Below are positions 1 through 11,573 of a DNA stretch of 64,000 nt, in pieces. Positions within the stretch are counted from its first letter, which is position 1, and each line of letters opens with the position of its first letter. The translations under genes and the position numbers were made by a program. This stretch comes from Glaciimonas sp. CA11.2 (GTDB taxonomy: Bacteria; Pseudomonadota; Gammaproteobacteria; Burkholderiales; Burkholderiaceae_D). The stretch is from NCBI RefSeq assembly GCF_034314045.1, contig NZ_JAVIWL010000001.1, positions 4,712,001 to 4,776,000 of the forward strand, given 5' to 3'. The notes beneath the pieces were generated by a model. The model did not search any database, was not told where the DNA came from, and saw nothing but the letters and a program-made list of their open reading frames with translations.

Positions 1-151
1 TCATGGAATGCGGTTTGCCCGAGTCAAAGGCCAGACGCAGCGGCTTCCCTGGGCCGAGCAAATGGCTTTGCCCAATCACGTCATCGAGTTTGGCTGGACG
101 AAGGGCTTCGGCTAGCGGGGGCGTGGGCTCGACCTTAAAGAGATCAGACAT
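1..151 (-). CDS. rarA: RarA/MgsA recombination factor, N-terminal part (runs off the window)
   Basis: Only the first 50 codons lie in the window. The start ATG is read on the minus strand at 151 and the frame stays open to base 1. The N-terminus (MSDLFKVEP, then LAEALRPAKLDDVIGQ and HLLGPGKPLRLAF) matches the conserved opening of RarA/MgsA, an AAA+ ATPase of the clamp-loader/RuvB class that acts at stalled replication forks; the Walker A motif would follow just outside the window. In Burkholderiales the usual order is ftsK-lolA-rarA on one strand. The same order is seen here, with fdxA lying in the gap on the other strand. The family call is firm from the N-terminus alone. Confidence 0.9.
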   Translation of the reverse strand, partial: MSDLFKVEPTPPLAEALRPAKLDDVIGQSHLLGPGKPLRLAFDSGKPHSM

Positions 152-624
152 GGGAGAAAATACTCTGCAAAAAAGATAGACTTGTTAAAAATGTTGACCG
201 GTAAATACATACTGCGCCTCAGTCTAACGCATGCTGCGCAAATTGCAGTGATGATGCAATCTGATGCTGAAATGCTGCTGCTGTAATAATGCTGCTGAAA
301 TACGCTGATTTCACACTACCTATGTGACATTGCATATCTAACTCCGGCACCGTAATACGCATGTTGGAAAGACTGCCGATACCAGTCCCGCTAACGATTC
401 ATCTAAGCGTTCGTTATCAGGATGGGAGCTAAAAGTTTTCAAAACCTGTCAAGGACAGACAGAAAAGGGATGATTGTGAGAAAATCCGGCTGGAACCAAA
501 TAGTAACTGGCGAATGAGTAGCAACTCAGCAATGAATAACCGCCCAATAACTACCCATAACCGCCGACCGCCGCACGCTTGCGTACATCGTCTACATTCA
601 ATAAAAACACGCCAATTCTTTACT
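152..624. other. Intergenic region between divergent rarA and fdxA
   Basis: 473 bp without a convincing gene. Positions 229-320 are rich in imperfect ATGCTG/TGCTG repeats, and 434-444 is a small perfect palindrome (GTTTTCAAAAC). It should hold the promoters of both flanking genes, but no clear -35/-10 pair could be assigned. Confidence 0.5.
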
Positions 625-990
625 ATGCCCTTCGTCGTCACTGATTCCTGCATCCTCTGCAAATACACAACCTGCGTCGACGTTTGTCCGATGAACTGTT
701 TCCGGGAAGGTCCGCAATTTCTTGTAATTGCGCCCGACGAATGCATCGATTGCTCGTTGTGCGTGTCAGAATGCCCAGTGGGAGCGATTTACTCCGACAG
801 CGATTTGCCAGCGCATCAACGCCACTTCACAAAGCTTAATGCAGAACTGGCGGCGCACGCCGACTGGAAGCGCATCACGCGGTCAAAAGCCCCGCTACCA
901 GATCATGACGCGTGGCGCACTGCATCCAAAAAATTAGATTTATTGGATGACAATTTACTTGCGCCCCGCAAGGAAACTACAATCAAATAA
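625..990 (+). CDS. fdxA: Seven-iron ferredoxin (3Fe-4S/4Fe-4S), FdxA type
   Basis: A 121-aa low-potential electron carrier. The N-terminal half carries the Azotobacter ferredoxin I signature: C-x2-C-x4-C-x3-CP ([14 protein letters not shown]), then [12 protein letters not shown]. This predicts one 3Fe-4S and one 4Fe-4S cluster. The frame is open from 514, but the family begins at the methionine of MPFVVTDSC, so the ATG at 625 is chosen; no strong Shine-Dalgarno sequence precedes it. It lies between rarA and lolA on the opposite strand, an insertion into an otherwise conserved housekeeping gene order, and faces lolA. Its redox partner cannot be deduced from the neighbours. The C-terminal 60 residues are less conserved, as usual for the family. 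Confidence 0.93.
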   Translation: MPFVVTDSCILCKYTTCVDVCPMNCFREGPQFLVIAPDECIDCSLCVSECPVGAIYSDSDLPAHQRHFTKLNAELAAHADWKRITRSKAPLPDHDAWRTASKKLDLLDDNLLAPRKETTIK

Positions 991-1076
991 AACAGCGAGG
1001 TCTGCGCTCCTCACTGTCGCATCATGATGCTGACATAGAAGCGCGCCGAAATTAATCAGCGCCTCCTCGCGCCACA

Positions 1077-1760
1077 TTAATTATTAAAAACGTCAGCACC
1101 TTTTGGCACGACAAACTTAAAGCCGCCGCTAGGTGGCGCTGGATTTTTAACGAAATTCTTGAACGACAACATCGAAGTCTGCCCAAACGAATCTCTCAAT
1201 TCCATCGCCTCAGGCAAACCATTCCGTAAGCCAACGCCGATGTGATCGAACGTTGTATCCTTGGCTTTTGGCGTCACTTCCAGCCATTCCAAACCATCCT
1301 TAGGCGTCCCCTCTTTGAGGGTAAAATTCTTTTCCAAATCGTTGCTGCCAAACAGGATCGCTGCCGGCGACGAGCCCAGCGCATTGCCAAGTTTTTTGGT
1401 CGTTACCTGATTCAAATCTTTGTCATAAATGAATAGTTTGTCGCCATCCGCTTGCAACACTTGCTCGTATGGCTTGGTATAGGTCCAAATAAATTTACCA
1501 GGACGCGCAAAAATAAAAGTGCCAGAAGAGGTCGTCGACACCTTTGGTTTATTTGTCCCGCTATCGGTTGTCACCAAACGTTGCGTGAACTCGCCCTTGG
1601 CAGATTGCGTACTGCTAACAAAGGACTTAAATTGTTCGAGCGCAGTTGCACTTGCCATGCCCGGCAGCAAAGCCGCGGACAGGGCTAGTATGCACATGAC
1701 TTTGCGTACCTTGCACGGCGCTCCAAACCCACTACTTGCCGATTCTTTTGATTTATTCAT
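1077..1760 (-). CDS. lolA: Outer-membrane lipoprotein carrier protein LolA
   Basis: A 227-aa precursor of the periplasmic chaperone that takes lipoproteins from LolCDE to LolB at the outer membrane. A hydrophobic signal segment (about residues 19-37, ending GMASA) is followed by the family opening ALEQFKSFV and the conserved GEFTQ and PGKFIWTY stretches of the half-barrel. The frame extends upstream to 1853 with non-family sequence. ATG 1760 is preferred; an in-frame GTG directly before it, at 1763, has slightly better spacing from an AAGG. It sits downstream of ftsK on the same strand with about 280 bp between them, as in related genomes. Confidence 0.92.
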   Translation of the reverse strand: MNKSKESASSGFGAPCKVRKVMCILALSAALLPGMASATALEQFKSFVSSTQSAKGEFTQRLVTTDSGTNKPKVSTTSSGTFIFARPGKFIWTYTKPYEQVLQADGDKLFIYDKDLNQVTTKKLGNALGSSPAAILFGSNDLEKNFTLKEGTPKDGLEWLEVTPKAKDTTFDHIGVGLRNGLPEAMELRDSFGQTSMLSFKNFVKNPAPPSGGFKFVVPKGADVFNN

Positions 1761-2040
1761 CACAATGTTGTTACCTTCGATTGCTTGCCGGTTTTGAATC
1801 ACAATAACTTTCATTTCAGAGTCACTATGGCAAAGACAATCACCACCGATCATCGTTGCAGAAGTTTGTTTGAGATAGCCACTTATCCATAAAGGCCCTG
1901 AACATTTTACGGCGTTCTATCTGTCCATCTTCAGCTATCAATATTTCCAATTTGAATGGTTTTGGGATAATCGCATTATTGGACAACCTTTTAACAACCC
2001 ACCTAGGCCGCATCAACCGCTTTTACCCTACCATTCGAAT

Positions 2041-4371
2041 TTACTCCGGATTGCCAACCGGCACCAAAATCTCACGATTTCCGTTTGATTGCATGGTCGA
2101 GACCAATCCACTTGTTTCCATTTGTTCAAGCAAGCGGGCCGCGCGGTTATAACCGATGCGTAAGTGTCGTTGAACCAGCGAAATCGAGGCACGACGATTC
2201 TTGAGCACGATAGCAACTGCCTGATCGTATAACTCGTCGCCTTCAGAACCACCGGCTGCCACGCCACTGCTACCGTCGACACCATCCTCCATAACGCCGC
2301 CTTCCAAAATACCTTCGACGTAATTCGGCTCGCCTTGTTCCTTCAAATAATCGACCACCCGATGCACTTCTTCATCTGACACAAAAGCACCATGGACCCG
2401 AATCGGCAAACCCGTACCGGGCGGCATGTACAACATATCGCCCATCCCGAGCAATGCTTCTGCGCCCATTTGATCAAGGATGGTACGAGAATCAATCTTG
2501 CTGCTGACCTGAAACGCGATCCGGGTAGGAACGTTGGCCTTGATCAAACCTGTTATGACATCTACAGATGGACGCTGTGTCGCTAAAATCAAGTGAATAC
2601 CGGCCGCGCGCGCCTTTTGTGCAATCCGGGCAATCAACTCTTCGACCTTTTTACCCACAACCATCATCAAATCAGCCAACTCATCGATAATCACAACGAT
2701 GGTGGGCAATTTTTCAAGCGGTTCTGGGGCGTCTGGTGTCAGGCTAAACGGATTTGGAATCTTGTCTTCGCGTTTGTCAGCATCGATGATCTTCTGGTTA
2801 TAGCCAGCAAGGTTTCGTACACCCATCTTAGACATCAACTTGTAGCGCCGCTCCATCTCATTGACGGCCCAGTTCAACGCATGACCGGCCTGCCGCATAT
2901 CGGTCACGACTGGCGCGAGCAAATGTGGAATGCCCTCGTAAATGGATAATTCCAGCATTTTTGGATCGATTAAAATCAATCTGACCTGCTTGGGATCGGA
3001 CTTGTAAAGCAACGATAAAATGGTGGCATTAATACCCACCGATTTACCTGATCCGGTTGTTCCCGCCACCAGCAAATGGGGCATTTTGGCCAAATCAGCG
3101 ACTACCGGATGACCGCCAATATCCTTACCCAAGGCAATCGTCAGACTAGAGACGCCATCGTTATAGACTTTGGAGCTCAGAATTTCAGTCAAACGCACAA
3201 TTTGGCGCTTTGGATTTGGCAACTCCAGACCCATGAACATTTTGCCGGGGATCACTTCCACTACGCGTATTGATGTCAGCGACAACGAGCGTGCAAGGTC
3301 GCGCGCCAGGCCGACAATCTGGCTACCTTTGACGCCGGTTGCCGGTTCGATTTCATAGCGCGTAATAACGGGACCGGGATAGGCCGCGACTACTTTTACC
3401 TGTACGCCAAAATCCGAGAGCTTTTTTTCAATCAGGCGGCTTGTAAATTCCAGGGTTTCAACGCTGACCGTCTCCTGCACCGGTGGTGCTTCATCAAGCA
3501 AAGACAAGGGCGGCAAGTTGGTATCTGGGAGGTCCTGAAATAGCGTCGTTTGCCGCTCTTTCTCGACCCGCTCGGATTTTTGTACATTCACAATTTGCGG
3601 CTCAATCCGGATCGGTGCTGCCTCAACGGTTTTGGCGCGCTCCTGCACGACTACTTCTTCTCGCTTGACGGCGGCGACATGGCCGACCTTGCGATCTTCA
3701 CGGGCGGCGATCAAATTTCTAAGCCAGAGAATGGCGCCTTCAACCCCGTGGCCGATACGTTCCGCGACAGTTAGCCACGAAACATGAAAAAACAGACTGA
3801 CGCCGAGTGCAAACAGCAATAGCAACAATAACGTAGCACCGGTAAATCCCAGCGCGCTTTGTGCATTACCGCCTATTAAACGGCCTAATACACCTCCCGG
3901 CGCACGTGGCAGCTGCATGTGCAACGAATACATCCGCATATATTCGATACCCATACTTCCGACCAGTATCAATACGAAACCAACGCCACGCAAAATACCT
4001 TCGTATGGATGTTCTTCTTCGCGATCAACGTCTACCTCAAAACGATGTGATATGCGCTGATAACCACCCCACAACGAACGTAATAACAAGACACACCACC
4101 ACCACGCCGACGCGCCGAAGACAAACAGCATCAAGTCTGCCAGCCATGCACCTAAGTGTCCGCCCCAATTATCGAGATGCGGCACGACTCGCGCCTGCGA
4201 CCATCCCGGATCTGCTTTGGAATACGTTACAAAAATGATCACTAAATAGGCGGTCAGGACCGCAAAGATGATCCAGCGTGCCTCAGATAGCAGGCGAACC
4301 AGCCGATTCTGTGTTGGAGGCGCTGGTTTCGGTTTAGCGCTGCGGGTATAAGCTTGCGTTGTTCTAGTCAT
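2041..4371 (-). CDS. ftsK: DNA translocase FtsK
   Basis: A 776-aa septal DNA pump that clears chromosome termini during division and activates XerCD. Four N-terminal membrane helices (about residues 30-200) anchor it, followed by a short charged linker and a RecA-like motor with Walker A GTTGSGKS (about 437-444) and Walker [13 protein letters not shown]. The C-terminal winged-helix gamma domain (from about residue 705) recognises KOPS sites. The linker is short compared with E. coli, typical of betaproteobacteria. The open frame begins with a TTG at 4386; the ATG at 4371 is chosen because the family opens near MTRTTQA. It is divergent from trxB. Confidence 0.95.
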   Translation of the reverse strand: MTRTTQAYTRSAKPKPAPPTQNRLVRLLSEARWIIFAVLTAYLVIIFVTYSKADPGWSQARVVPHLDNWGGHLGAWLADLMLFVFGASAWWWCVLLLRSLWGGYQRISHRFEVDVDREEEHPYEGILRGVGFVLILVGSMGIEYMRMYSLHMQLPRAPGGVLGRLIGGNAQSALGFTGATLLLLLLFALGVSLFFHVSWLTVAERIGHGVEGAILWLRNLIAAREDRKVGHVAAVKREEVVVQERAKTVEAAPIRIEPQIVNVQKSERVEKERQTTLFQDLPDTNLPPLSLLDEAPPVQETVSVETLEFTSRLIEKKLSDFGVQVKVVAAYPGPVITRYEIEPATGVKGSQIVGLARDLARSLSLTSIRVVEVIPGKMFMGLELPNPKRQIVRLTEILSSKVYNDGVSSLTIALGKDIGGHPVVADLAKMPHLLVAGTTGSGKSVGINATILSLLYKSDPKQVRLILIDPKMLELSIYEGIPHLLAPVVTDMRQAGHALNWAVNEMERRYKLMSKMGVRNLAGYNQKIIDADKREDKIPNPFSLTPDAPEPLEKLPTIVVIIDELADLMMVVGKKVEELIARIAQKARAAGIHLILATQRPSVDVITGLIKANVPTRIAFQVSSKIDSRTILDQMGAEALLGMGDMLYMPPGTGLPIRVHGAFVSDEEVHRVVDYLKEQGEPNYVEGILEGGVMEDGVDGSSGVAAGGSEGDELYDQAVAIVLKNRRASISLVQRHLRIGYNRAARLLEQMETSGLVSTMQSNGNREILVPVGNPE

Positions 4372-5966
<1,595 letters not shown>

Positions 5967-5973
5967 AGACCAT

Positions 5974-6001
5974 GCCGTTGCCATCTCTGGTCGGCAACGG
6001 C
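5974..6001 (+). terminator. Hairpin after trxB, probable weak terminator
   Basis: A perfect 9-bp GC-rich stem (GCCGTTGCC / GGCAACGGC) with a 10-nt loop starts 8 bp after the trxB stop. The downstream tract is only moderately T-rich (GTTATTAT), so termination may be partial. Confidence 0.5.
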
Positions 6002-6135
6002 GTTATTATGAGTACGTTGAGAACCACGCATTAAGCACGTTCGCTTGCGACCCCGTTTGTAGTCCATCTGATGTTTGCCATTGCATACAGACGCAGCGGA
6101 TGGGCTTAGCAGAACACCCTCCCGAAGGAAGCCTC

Positions 6136-6327
6136 ATGCCCGCCCCAATCAAAGACTTTAACGATCTTAAGTTTCTTCAACAAAAATTGAAGGCGGAAGA
6201 AGAAGTTCGTCTGGTCGAAGCAGCCGAACGCAAGCAACTTGCCGAGCAAGCTGATCGCGACGCCAATGTTTTTCGAAAGAGTGTTGGCAACATCCAGCCA
6301 CTCGTATCGCCGTCAAAGAAAAAATAA
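6136..6327 (+). CDS. Small coiled protein resembling the N-terminus of the adjacent Smr protein
   Basis: A 63-aa, very charged, probably helical protein. The ATG at 6136 has a good ribosome site (GAAGGAAG, 5 bp upstream); a longer frame from 5824 overlaps trxB and is rejected. It opens PAPIKDFNDLK and then has an alternating charged stretch, matching the next gene (SGPIKDFRALK, then a similar charged stretch and KVGPVFPL against SVGNIQPL). It therefore looks like a partial tandem copy of the first ~56 codons of the Smr gene, or an independent paralogue. It ends 35 bp before that gene, so co-expression is likely. No function is known. Confidence 0.65.
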   Translation: MPAPIKDFNDLKFLQQKLKAEEEVRLVEAAERKQLAEQADRDANVFRKSVGNIQPLVSPSKKK

Positions 6328-6362
6328 TCCGAATTTGAGACCACGTACATTTAAACCACGCT

Positions 6363-7037
6363 ATGTCTGGCCCAATCAAAGATTTTCGCGCACTCAAACC
6401 GCTACGCAAAGAACTGACAGCGCAGCACCAGGCCCGACAAGAAGCTGCCGCTGAAGAGCTGCGCCAAAAACAACAACTAGAGCGTGAGAGCGAACAGTTT
6501 AGTCAAAAAGTAGGACCGGTCTTCCCACTGAAATCATCCAGCAACGCCCCACCGCATCAGCACCATCCAAAGCCCTTCCCCCGCACTAGCCAACACTTTA
6601 CGCATCTGGACGCATCGTCACAGAACTCAGCTATTCTGGAAGCTTCGCTTTCAGATCAATTTAGTATAGAAAACCTGCTCGACTCGGACGATCATCTGCG
6701 CTTCGCCCGCGATGGCGTCGGGGCCGACGTGCTGACAAAACTCCATCGGGGACATTGGGCTATACGGCAACAGCTTGATTTGCATGGCCTGCGTACCGAT
6801 CAGGCCCGCGACACACTGGCCGAATTTCTACAACTAGCCATTAAACGGCGTTGGCGCTGTGTGGCGGTCATTCATGGCAAGGGGTTCGGTTCTGTGAATC
6901 AAGTCCCCGTTCTCAAGGGCAAAGTGCGTGACTGGTTGGTGCAAATCAATAGCGTGGTAGCGTTCTGTCAAGCCAGCGATGCCAACGGTGGCTCAGGTGC
7001 AATAGTGATTTTGCTCAAAGCGCAATTGCGCGATTAA
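6363..7037 (+). CDS. Smr-domain protein (MutS2 C-terminal-like nuclease domain)
   Basis: 224 aa. The C-terminal Smr domain is clear: LDLHGLR (138-144), followed by HGKG (171-174) and a closing V-AFCQA...GGSGAIVILL. Smr domains in MutS2 and in stand-alone proteins bind or nick DNA or cleave mRNA on collided ribosomes; which applies here cannot be told. The N-terminal ~60 residues form a charged, probably helical region also found in the small ORF just upstream, followed by a low-complexity Pro/His linker (about 59-80). It is typically found beside trxB in Burkholderiales. Confidence 0.88.
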   Translation: MSGPIKDFRALKPLRKELTAQHQARQEAAAEELRQKQQLERESEQFSQKVGPVFPLKSSSNAPPHQHHPKPFPRTSQHFTHLDASSQNSAILEASLSDQFSIENLLDSDDHLRFARDGVGADVLTKLHRGHWAIRQQLDLHGLRTDQARDTLAEFLQLAIKRRWRCVAVIHGKGFGSVNQVPVLKGKVRDWLVQINSVVAFCQASDANGGSGAIVILLKAQLRD

Positions 7038-7232
7038 GCCGATCCGCCCAAGACCGGAATTCACCATGTCTTAGCGCTTATCCGGGTCACAATTAGACCT
7101 ACAAGCTGACCGACGAATGCAGATCAGATTCGCGTCAATCACCAATCGTATCCCTCGACAGTAAGCGGTACGTTCCCCGCATCCCGCTAAAAGAAAGTTG
7201 GTAGAAGAACGTAACGGCTACGCGGCGCAAGT

Positions 7233-8117
7233 TCACCCGTCATACGAATCGTGCGTTGCCATGCTTCCTTTGCGCCAGTAGCCTGAAGCGCGGATCATTT
7301 TAGGATTAGCGGCGCACTCCGTCACCAGATACGCGCGCAAGGCTTTCGCCTGGGCTGACTCACAGCCGATCCATGTATGGAAAATACCGGGCGATATCTG
7401 CACATCATGCAATGCATCCAGTAGCGGCGCATCACCTTGGGCGGCATCACTACGATGTACCCACACAATGTCAAACTCGGCGGCACTTTCAAACGTGATG
7501 TGATCGGCGGGTCCGTCCACCTCAAGTAAAACCGTAGCCTTGGCGTTTGGCGGCAGTTCAGCAAGTCGCCTCGAAATGGCAGGCAAAGCCGTATCGTCGC
7601 CAATTAAAAGATGCCAATCAAAACCTGTTGGCACGATGAACGAACCTTTGGGTCCGCCAACGCCTAATTGTTGACCCGGACGCGCTTGCTCAGCCCACAA
7701 CGTAGCTGGTCCAGCGGTATGCAAGGCGAAATCGATGTCCAGAGTACGAGCAGCGGCGTCAAATCGGCGTGGAGTGTAATCGCGCATAATCGGTTTTATA
7801 CCTTCAGGCCAAATAAGACCGTCTGGGCCCATCGTCGGGATCACTAGTTTGCCGGTCAATGGATCCGGGAAAAACAACTTAACGTGATCGTCAAATCCCA
7901 GGCTAGAAAATCCTTCCAACGCGTCGCCTTCGAGCTTTACGCGCACCAGATGTGGCGTGATTCGCTGCACTTCACGCACCTCGAGCACGCGAAAACGCAT
8001 TGGATAACGCACACGCTGCGGGGCAAGTGCAGACGCCCGATCAGACGCATGCTGCGTTATTGAGTCGGCCTGTTCGCAAAGGCCATTGGAAAATGTGTTA
8101 TTAGTCGAGGTATTCAT
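7233..8117 (-). CDS. nfeF: Siderophore-interacting FAD/NAD(P) reductase (NfeF/ViuB-like)
   Basis: A 294-aa cytoplasmic ferric-chelate reductase of the SIP family, which releases Fe(II) from ferric siderophores with NAD(P)H and FAD. Visible: FAD-binding RDYTPR (112-117), the GGPKGSF loop (154-160), the nucleotide-binding LLIGDDTALPAI (170-181), and a C-terminal YWRKG motif. The first 35 residues are variable. Its start overlaps the stop of the upstream PadR regulator by one base (TAATG), so the two are translationally coupled. In E. coli nfeF (yqjH) is the target of the iron/nickel-responsive PadR regulator NfeR, but there the genes are divergent. The pairing here supports the same function. 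Confidence 0.85.
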   Translation of the reverse strand: MNTSTNNTFSNGLCEQADSITQHASDRASALAPQRVRYPMRFRVLEVREVQRITPHLVRVKLEGDALEGFSSLGFDDHVKLFFPDPLTGKLVIPTMGPDGLIWPEGIKPIMRDYTPRRFDAAARTLDIDFALHTAGPATLWAEQARPGQQLGVGGPKGSFIVPTGFDWHLLIGDDTALPAISRRLAELPPNAKATVLLEVDGPADHITFESAAEFDIVWVHRSDAAQGDAPLLDALHDVQISPGIFHTWIGCESAQAKALRAYLVTECAANPKMIRASGYWRKGSMATHDSYDG

Positions 8118-8713
8118 TAAATTTGCTCCAGTTGTTGCGCCGCATGATCAAGCACAGCAGCGAAAGCGTTGGCTTGCTCCGATGTTAGCGCATCACGCGA
8201 GAGCCGCATACGCATCGCCAGCTTAAGATTTTCAATCGCCCGCATTACCTGATGCGGGCGACCACCACGCGGACCAGCGCCATCAACGCCACCTTGCATA
8301 CGCGCCAGCATCGCGTCCACGGTTACGCGGTTTTCCGCAAGAAAAGCCCGGCCGGCATCGGTGATGCAATAGCGCTTACGTCCTCCTGCATCGGCTTCTT
8401 CAACCTGAAGATAATCTTGCTCTTCCAGCAATGTCAGCGTGGGATAGACGGTACCCGGACTTGGGCTGTAACTTCCACCGACGCGATCCTCGATCAGTTT
8501 GATCAATTCATAACCATGGCTGGGCTTGTCACTGATCAGTTGCAGCAGTACGAAGCGCAAGCTGCCGTGACTAAAAATCCGGCCTCCTCTTGGACTGTGG
8601 ACACCCCTTCCGCGATGCTCGCCAGCCGATCCCTCGCTATGACCGCCATGACCGCCATGATCATCGTGACCGTCGCGGCTTATGTTGCATTGAAAATCTC
8701 TGAAATATCGCAT
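8117..8713 (-). CDS. nfeR: PadR-family metal-responsive repressor with His-rich N-terminus (NfeR/YqjI-like)
   Basis: 198 aa. Residues 48-130 are a PadR winged helix (LRFVLLQLISDKPSHGYELIKLIED, then SPSPGTVYPTLTLLEE). The N-terminal 50 residues are rich in His and Gly (His at 16, 19, 22, 25, 33, 39 and 49), like the metal-sensing extension of E. coli NfeR, which loses DNA binding when loaded with iron or nickel. The C-terminal helix serves dimerisation. It is cotranscribed with the ferric reductase and preceded by a strong palindrome that is a likely autoregulatory operator. The assignment rests on domain plus context. Confidence 0.82.
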   Translation of the reverse strand: MRYFRDFQCNISRDGHDDHGGHGGHSEGSAGEHRGRGVHSPRGGRIFSHGSLRFVLLQLISDKPSHGYELIKLIEDRVGGSYSPSPGTVYPTLTLLEEQDYLQVEEADAGGRKRYCITDAGRAFLAENRVTVDAMLARMQGGVDGAGPRGGRPHQVMRAIENLKLAMRMRLSRDALTSEQANAFAAVLDHAAQQLEQI

Positions 8714-8731
8714 GACTATATCTCTTTAACT

Positions 8732-8762
8732 TATTTAGATTTAATTAAGATATATCTAAATA
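8732..8762 (-). promoter_or_regulatory. Palindromic operator upstream of nfeR-nfeF
   Basis: A perfect 9-bp inverted repeat, TATTTAGAT (8732-8740) and ATCTAAATA (8754-8762), with a 13-bp spacer. A second perfect palindrome, AGATATATCT, lies inside it (8748-8757). The whole block starts 19 bp upstream of the regulator's start codon, where a repressor would cover the promoter. PadR proteins bind AT-rich inverted repeats, so this is the natural NfeR-type site (inference). Confidence 0.65.
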
Positions 8763-9144
8763 GGGTCTAAGTCAAGATTCTGTTTTATTGATATGCACTT
8801 GGCAACTGCCGACATTTCCCCAAGTTGGCATTCATGTCTTCCAAGTCAGCTAACGTATGACGTTGGCTTTAAGATTAAGACTGACGCCACTTTTTCTGAG
8901 TTCTCCGCAAAATAAGCGTCATGGTCTATTTTAAAAAAAGGGCTTTTGTAGCTATCAATCGACACTACCAATACAAACCGCAGTCCCGACAAACCAAACA
9001 GCGTATTGCCTATTGAACTATTGTTTAGTGGGAGACCGTCCCCCATATTGCTCACTAGGGCACCCACTTATTAAAAAAATGATAATCTACTTTTAGGAGT
9101 AGCCCTGCAAACTGCACAATCGTGCTCGCTTTCAAGGAATTGGT
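8763..9144. other. Intergenic region between nfeR and the fusA leader
   Basis: About 380 bp. A 73-aa minus-strand frame (8846-9067) has no recognisable family and no convincing ribosome site. Promoter elements for fusA are expected here but none is clear. Confidence 0.4.
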
Positions 9145-9315
9145 ATGCGTACGTATGACAAGTTGATTGCTGTAATTCGTGTTGGTCAAAGGAGCGGCAG
9201 CTTGCGCTCATCCTTTGGCCGTGACATTGAAGATAGTGCAAATGCACCGTCCGGCAAGTTCAACGCATCACACTGCTACGAACACCCCCAGATATATTGG
9301 GAAAATACAACTTGA
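9145..9315 (+). CDS. Possible 56-aa ORF upstream of fusA
   Basis: An ATG at 9145 with a good ribosome site (CAAGGAAT, 5-6 bp away) opens a 56-codon frame that ends at a TGA at 9313-9315, right before the AAGG that serves fusA (start 9328). It begins MRTYDKLIAVIRV and ends YWENTT. The gap of 12 bp to fusA would allow translational coupling. It resembles nothing I recognise and could be a leader peptide, a small protein or chance. Below the usual length cut-off, so easily missed. Confidence 0.35.
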   Translation: MRTYDKLIAVIRVGQRSGSLRSSFGRDIEDSANAPSGKFNASHCYEHPQIYWENTT

Positions 9316-9327
9316 AAAGGCACTATC

Positions 9328-11427
9328 ATGACCCGCAAGACCCCTATTGAGCGGTATCGGAATATCGGCATTAGCGCGCATATCGACGCTGGCAAAACCA
9401 CCACCACAGAACGCATTCTTTTCTACACCGGCGTCAAACATAAAATTGGCGAAGTCCACGATGGCGCAGCCACCATGGACTGGATGGAGCAAGAGCAAGA
9501 ACGCGGCATCACAATTACATCAGCCGCCACGACTGCTTTCTGGAAAGGCATGGGCGGCAATTTCGCCGAACACCGCATAAACATTATCGATACGCCCGGA
9601 CATGTCGACTTCACCATTGAAGTCGAACGCTCCATGCGCGTGCTCGACGGCGTCGTCATGGTCTACGACGCTGTTGGCGGTGTGCAACCGCAATCCGAAA
9701 CCGTATGGCGACAGGCCAATAAATATGGCGTGCCGCGCGTCGCGTTTATCAACAAGATGGATCGGGTCGGCGCAGATTTTTTCCGCGTTTATCAACAGAT
9801 ACAGGATCGCCTTAAAGGCCATCCAGTGCCGATACAGATTCCTGTCGGTGCAGAAGATCACTTTCAAGGTGTGATTGATCTCGTCAAGATGAAAGCCATT
9901 ATTTGGGATGAAGAAAGTCAAGGCGTCGTATTTGAATATCGCCAGATTCCGGATGACCTGCTTGGGTTGGCGCAAGAATGGCGCGACAAGATGATCGAGC
10001 AAGCCGCCGAAGCGACGGACGAACTCATGGAGAAATATCTCAGCGGCGAACAACTATCCGAAGCCGAGATCATCCATGGCCTACGTTTGCGCACGGTTGC
10101 CAATCAGATCGTGCCGATGCTGTGTGGCAGCGCTTTCAAAAATAAAGGTGTGCAGGCGCTGCTTGATGCAGTGGTTGAATACTTGCCATCGCCGCTAGAC
10201 GTTCCGGCGATTCTTGGTCATGACGAAAACGATCAGGAAATAGAACGTCATCCTGCCGACGCCGAGCCTTTCTCTGCACTTGCCTTCAAGATCATGACCG
10301 ATCCATTTGTCGGGCAACTGACTTTTTTCCGCGTCTATTCCGGCGTAGTTAATTCAGGCGACTCGGTATACATCCCAGTCAAAGGTAAAAAAGAAAGACT
10401 GGGTCGCATCTTGCAGATGCACGCTAACGAACGCAAAGAAATCAAGGAAGTCTATGCAGGCGATATTGCCGCGGCTGTTGGATTGAAAGACGTGACGACC
10501 GGCGACACATTATCTGATCCCGACCACGTGATTATCCTTGAGCGGATGATTTTTCCGGAACCGGTTATTTCGCAGGCGGTGGAACCAAAGACCAAGCCCG
10601 ATCAGGAAAAAATGGGCCTTGCCTTAAATCGACTGGCGCAGGAAGACCCGTCGTTCAGAGTGCACACCGATGAAGAATCCGGCCAGACGATTATCTCCGG
10701 CATGGGAGAACTGCATCTCGAAATTCTGGTCGACCGGATGCGCCGCGAATTTGGCGTAGAAGCCACGGTTGGCAAACCGCAGGTGGCATATCGCGAGACG
10801 ATTCATAAAGCCGTTGAAGATGTCGAAGGCAAGTTCGTTAAACAATCCGGTGGACGTGGTCAGTATGGTCACGTCGTGCTGAAGCTAGAACCGCTTGCAC
10901 CGGGTAAAGGCTATGAATTCGTCGATGCCATCAAAGGCGGCGTGGTTCCGCGTGAATATATTCCCGCAGTCGATAAAGGCATTCAGGAAACCCTAAAGAG
11001 CGGCGTGTTGGCAGGTTATCCCGTGGTTGATGTCAGGGCTACACTGACATTTGGGTCCTATCATGACGTCGATTCAAACGAAAACGCCTTCCGCATGGCA
11101 GGCTCCATCGCATTCAAAGAAGGCATGCGTCGCGCCAACCCGGTCCTGCTGGAACCGATGATGATGGTCGAGGTCGAAACGCCGGAAGACTTCATGGGCA
11201 ACGTCATGGGCGATCTATCATCGCGCCGCGGGATGGTACAGGGCACCGACGATATCGCTGGCGGCGGTGGCAAAACTATCCGTGCAGAAGTGCCGCTGGC
11301 AGAGATGTTCGGCTACTCTACAACCCTGCGCTCATTGAGTCAGGGACGCGCCACCTACACGATGGAGTTCAAGCATTATGCGGCCGTACCGAAGCATATT
11401 TTGGATCATATCAAAGTCGCAAAATGA
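9328..11427 (+). CDS. fusA: Elongation factor G
   Basis: A 699-aa translocation GTPase of full length. The G domain holds [15 protein letters not shown] (P-loop), RGITITSAA (switch I), DTPGHVDF and NKMD. Domains II to V follow, with GMGELHLEI and the GGRGQYGHV stretch of domain IV. It stands alone, not in the str operon between rpsG and tufA, so it is probably the second EF-G copy seen in many Burkholderiales (inference; the other copy is not in the window). The ribosome site AAAAGG lies 8 bp upstream. A strong terminator follows about 105 bp downstream, so it forms a single transcription unit. Confidence 0.97.
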   Translation: MTRKTPIERYRNIGISAHIDAGKTTTTERILFYTGVKHKIGEVHDGAATMDWMEQEQERGITITSAATTAFWKGMGGNFAEHRINIIDTPGHVDFTIEVERSMRVLDGVVMVYDAVGGVQPQSETVWRQANKYGVPRVAFINKMDRVGADFFRVYQQIQDRLKGHPVPIQIPVGAEDHFQGVIDLVKMKAIIWDEESQGVVFEYRQIPDDLLGLAQEWRDKMIEQAAEATDELMEKYLSGEQLSEAEIIHGLRLRTVANQIVPMLCGSAFKNKGVQALLDAVVEYLPSPLDVPAILGHDENDQEIERHPADAEPFSALAFKIMTDPFVGQLTFFRVYSGVVNSGDSVYIPVKGKKERLGRILQMHANERKEIKEVYAGDIAAAVGLKDVTTGDTLSDPDHVIILERMIFPEPVISQAVEPKTKPDQEKMGLALNRLAQEDPSFRVHTDEESGQTIISGMGELHLEILVDRMRREFGVEATVGKPQVAYRETIHKAVEDVEGKFVKQSGGRGQYGHVVLKLEPLAPGKGYEFVDAIKGGVVPREYIPAVDKGIQETLKSGVLAGYPVVDVRATLTFGSYHDVDSNENAFRMAGSIAFKEGMRRANPVLLEPMMMVEVETPEDFMGNVMGDLSSRRGMVQGTDDIAGGGGKTIRAEVPLAEMFGYSTTLRSLSQGRATYTMEFKHYAAVPKHILDHIKVAK

Positions 11428-11532
11428 GAGGGATTTAATTGATGGTATGAAGCGCTACCGACCTCAAACATTCAGGGCTTGAACCCGCGCCGGCCATTTG
11501 ACTTTAGGAAGTTCAAAGTTGAAGGTTATCAA

Positions 11533-11573
11533 AACACCGTAAGACATTTTTAGATGTCTTGCGGTGTTTTTTT
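11533..11573 (+). terminator. Intrinsic terminator of fusA
   Basis: A 15-bp stem (AACACCGTAAGACAT pairing with ATGTCTTGCGGTGTT, one G-T pair) with a short loop, followed by a run of seven T. Confidence 0.92.

Noticed and set aside
8846..9067. 73-aa minus-strand ORF
   Set aside because: No recognisable family, no ribosome site and no neighbour that would explain it.
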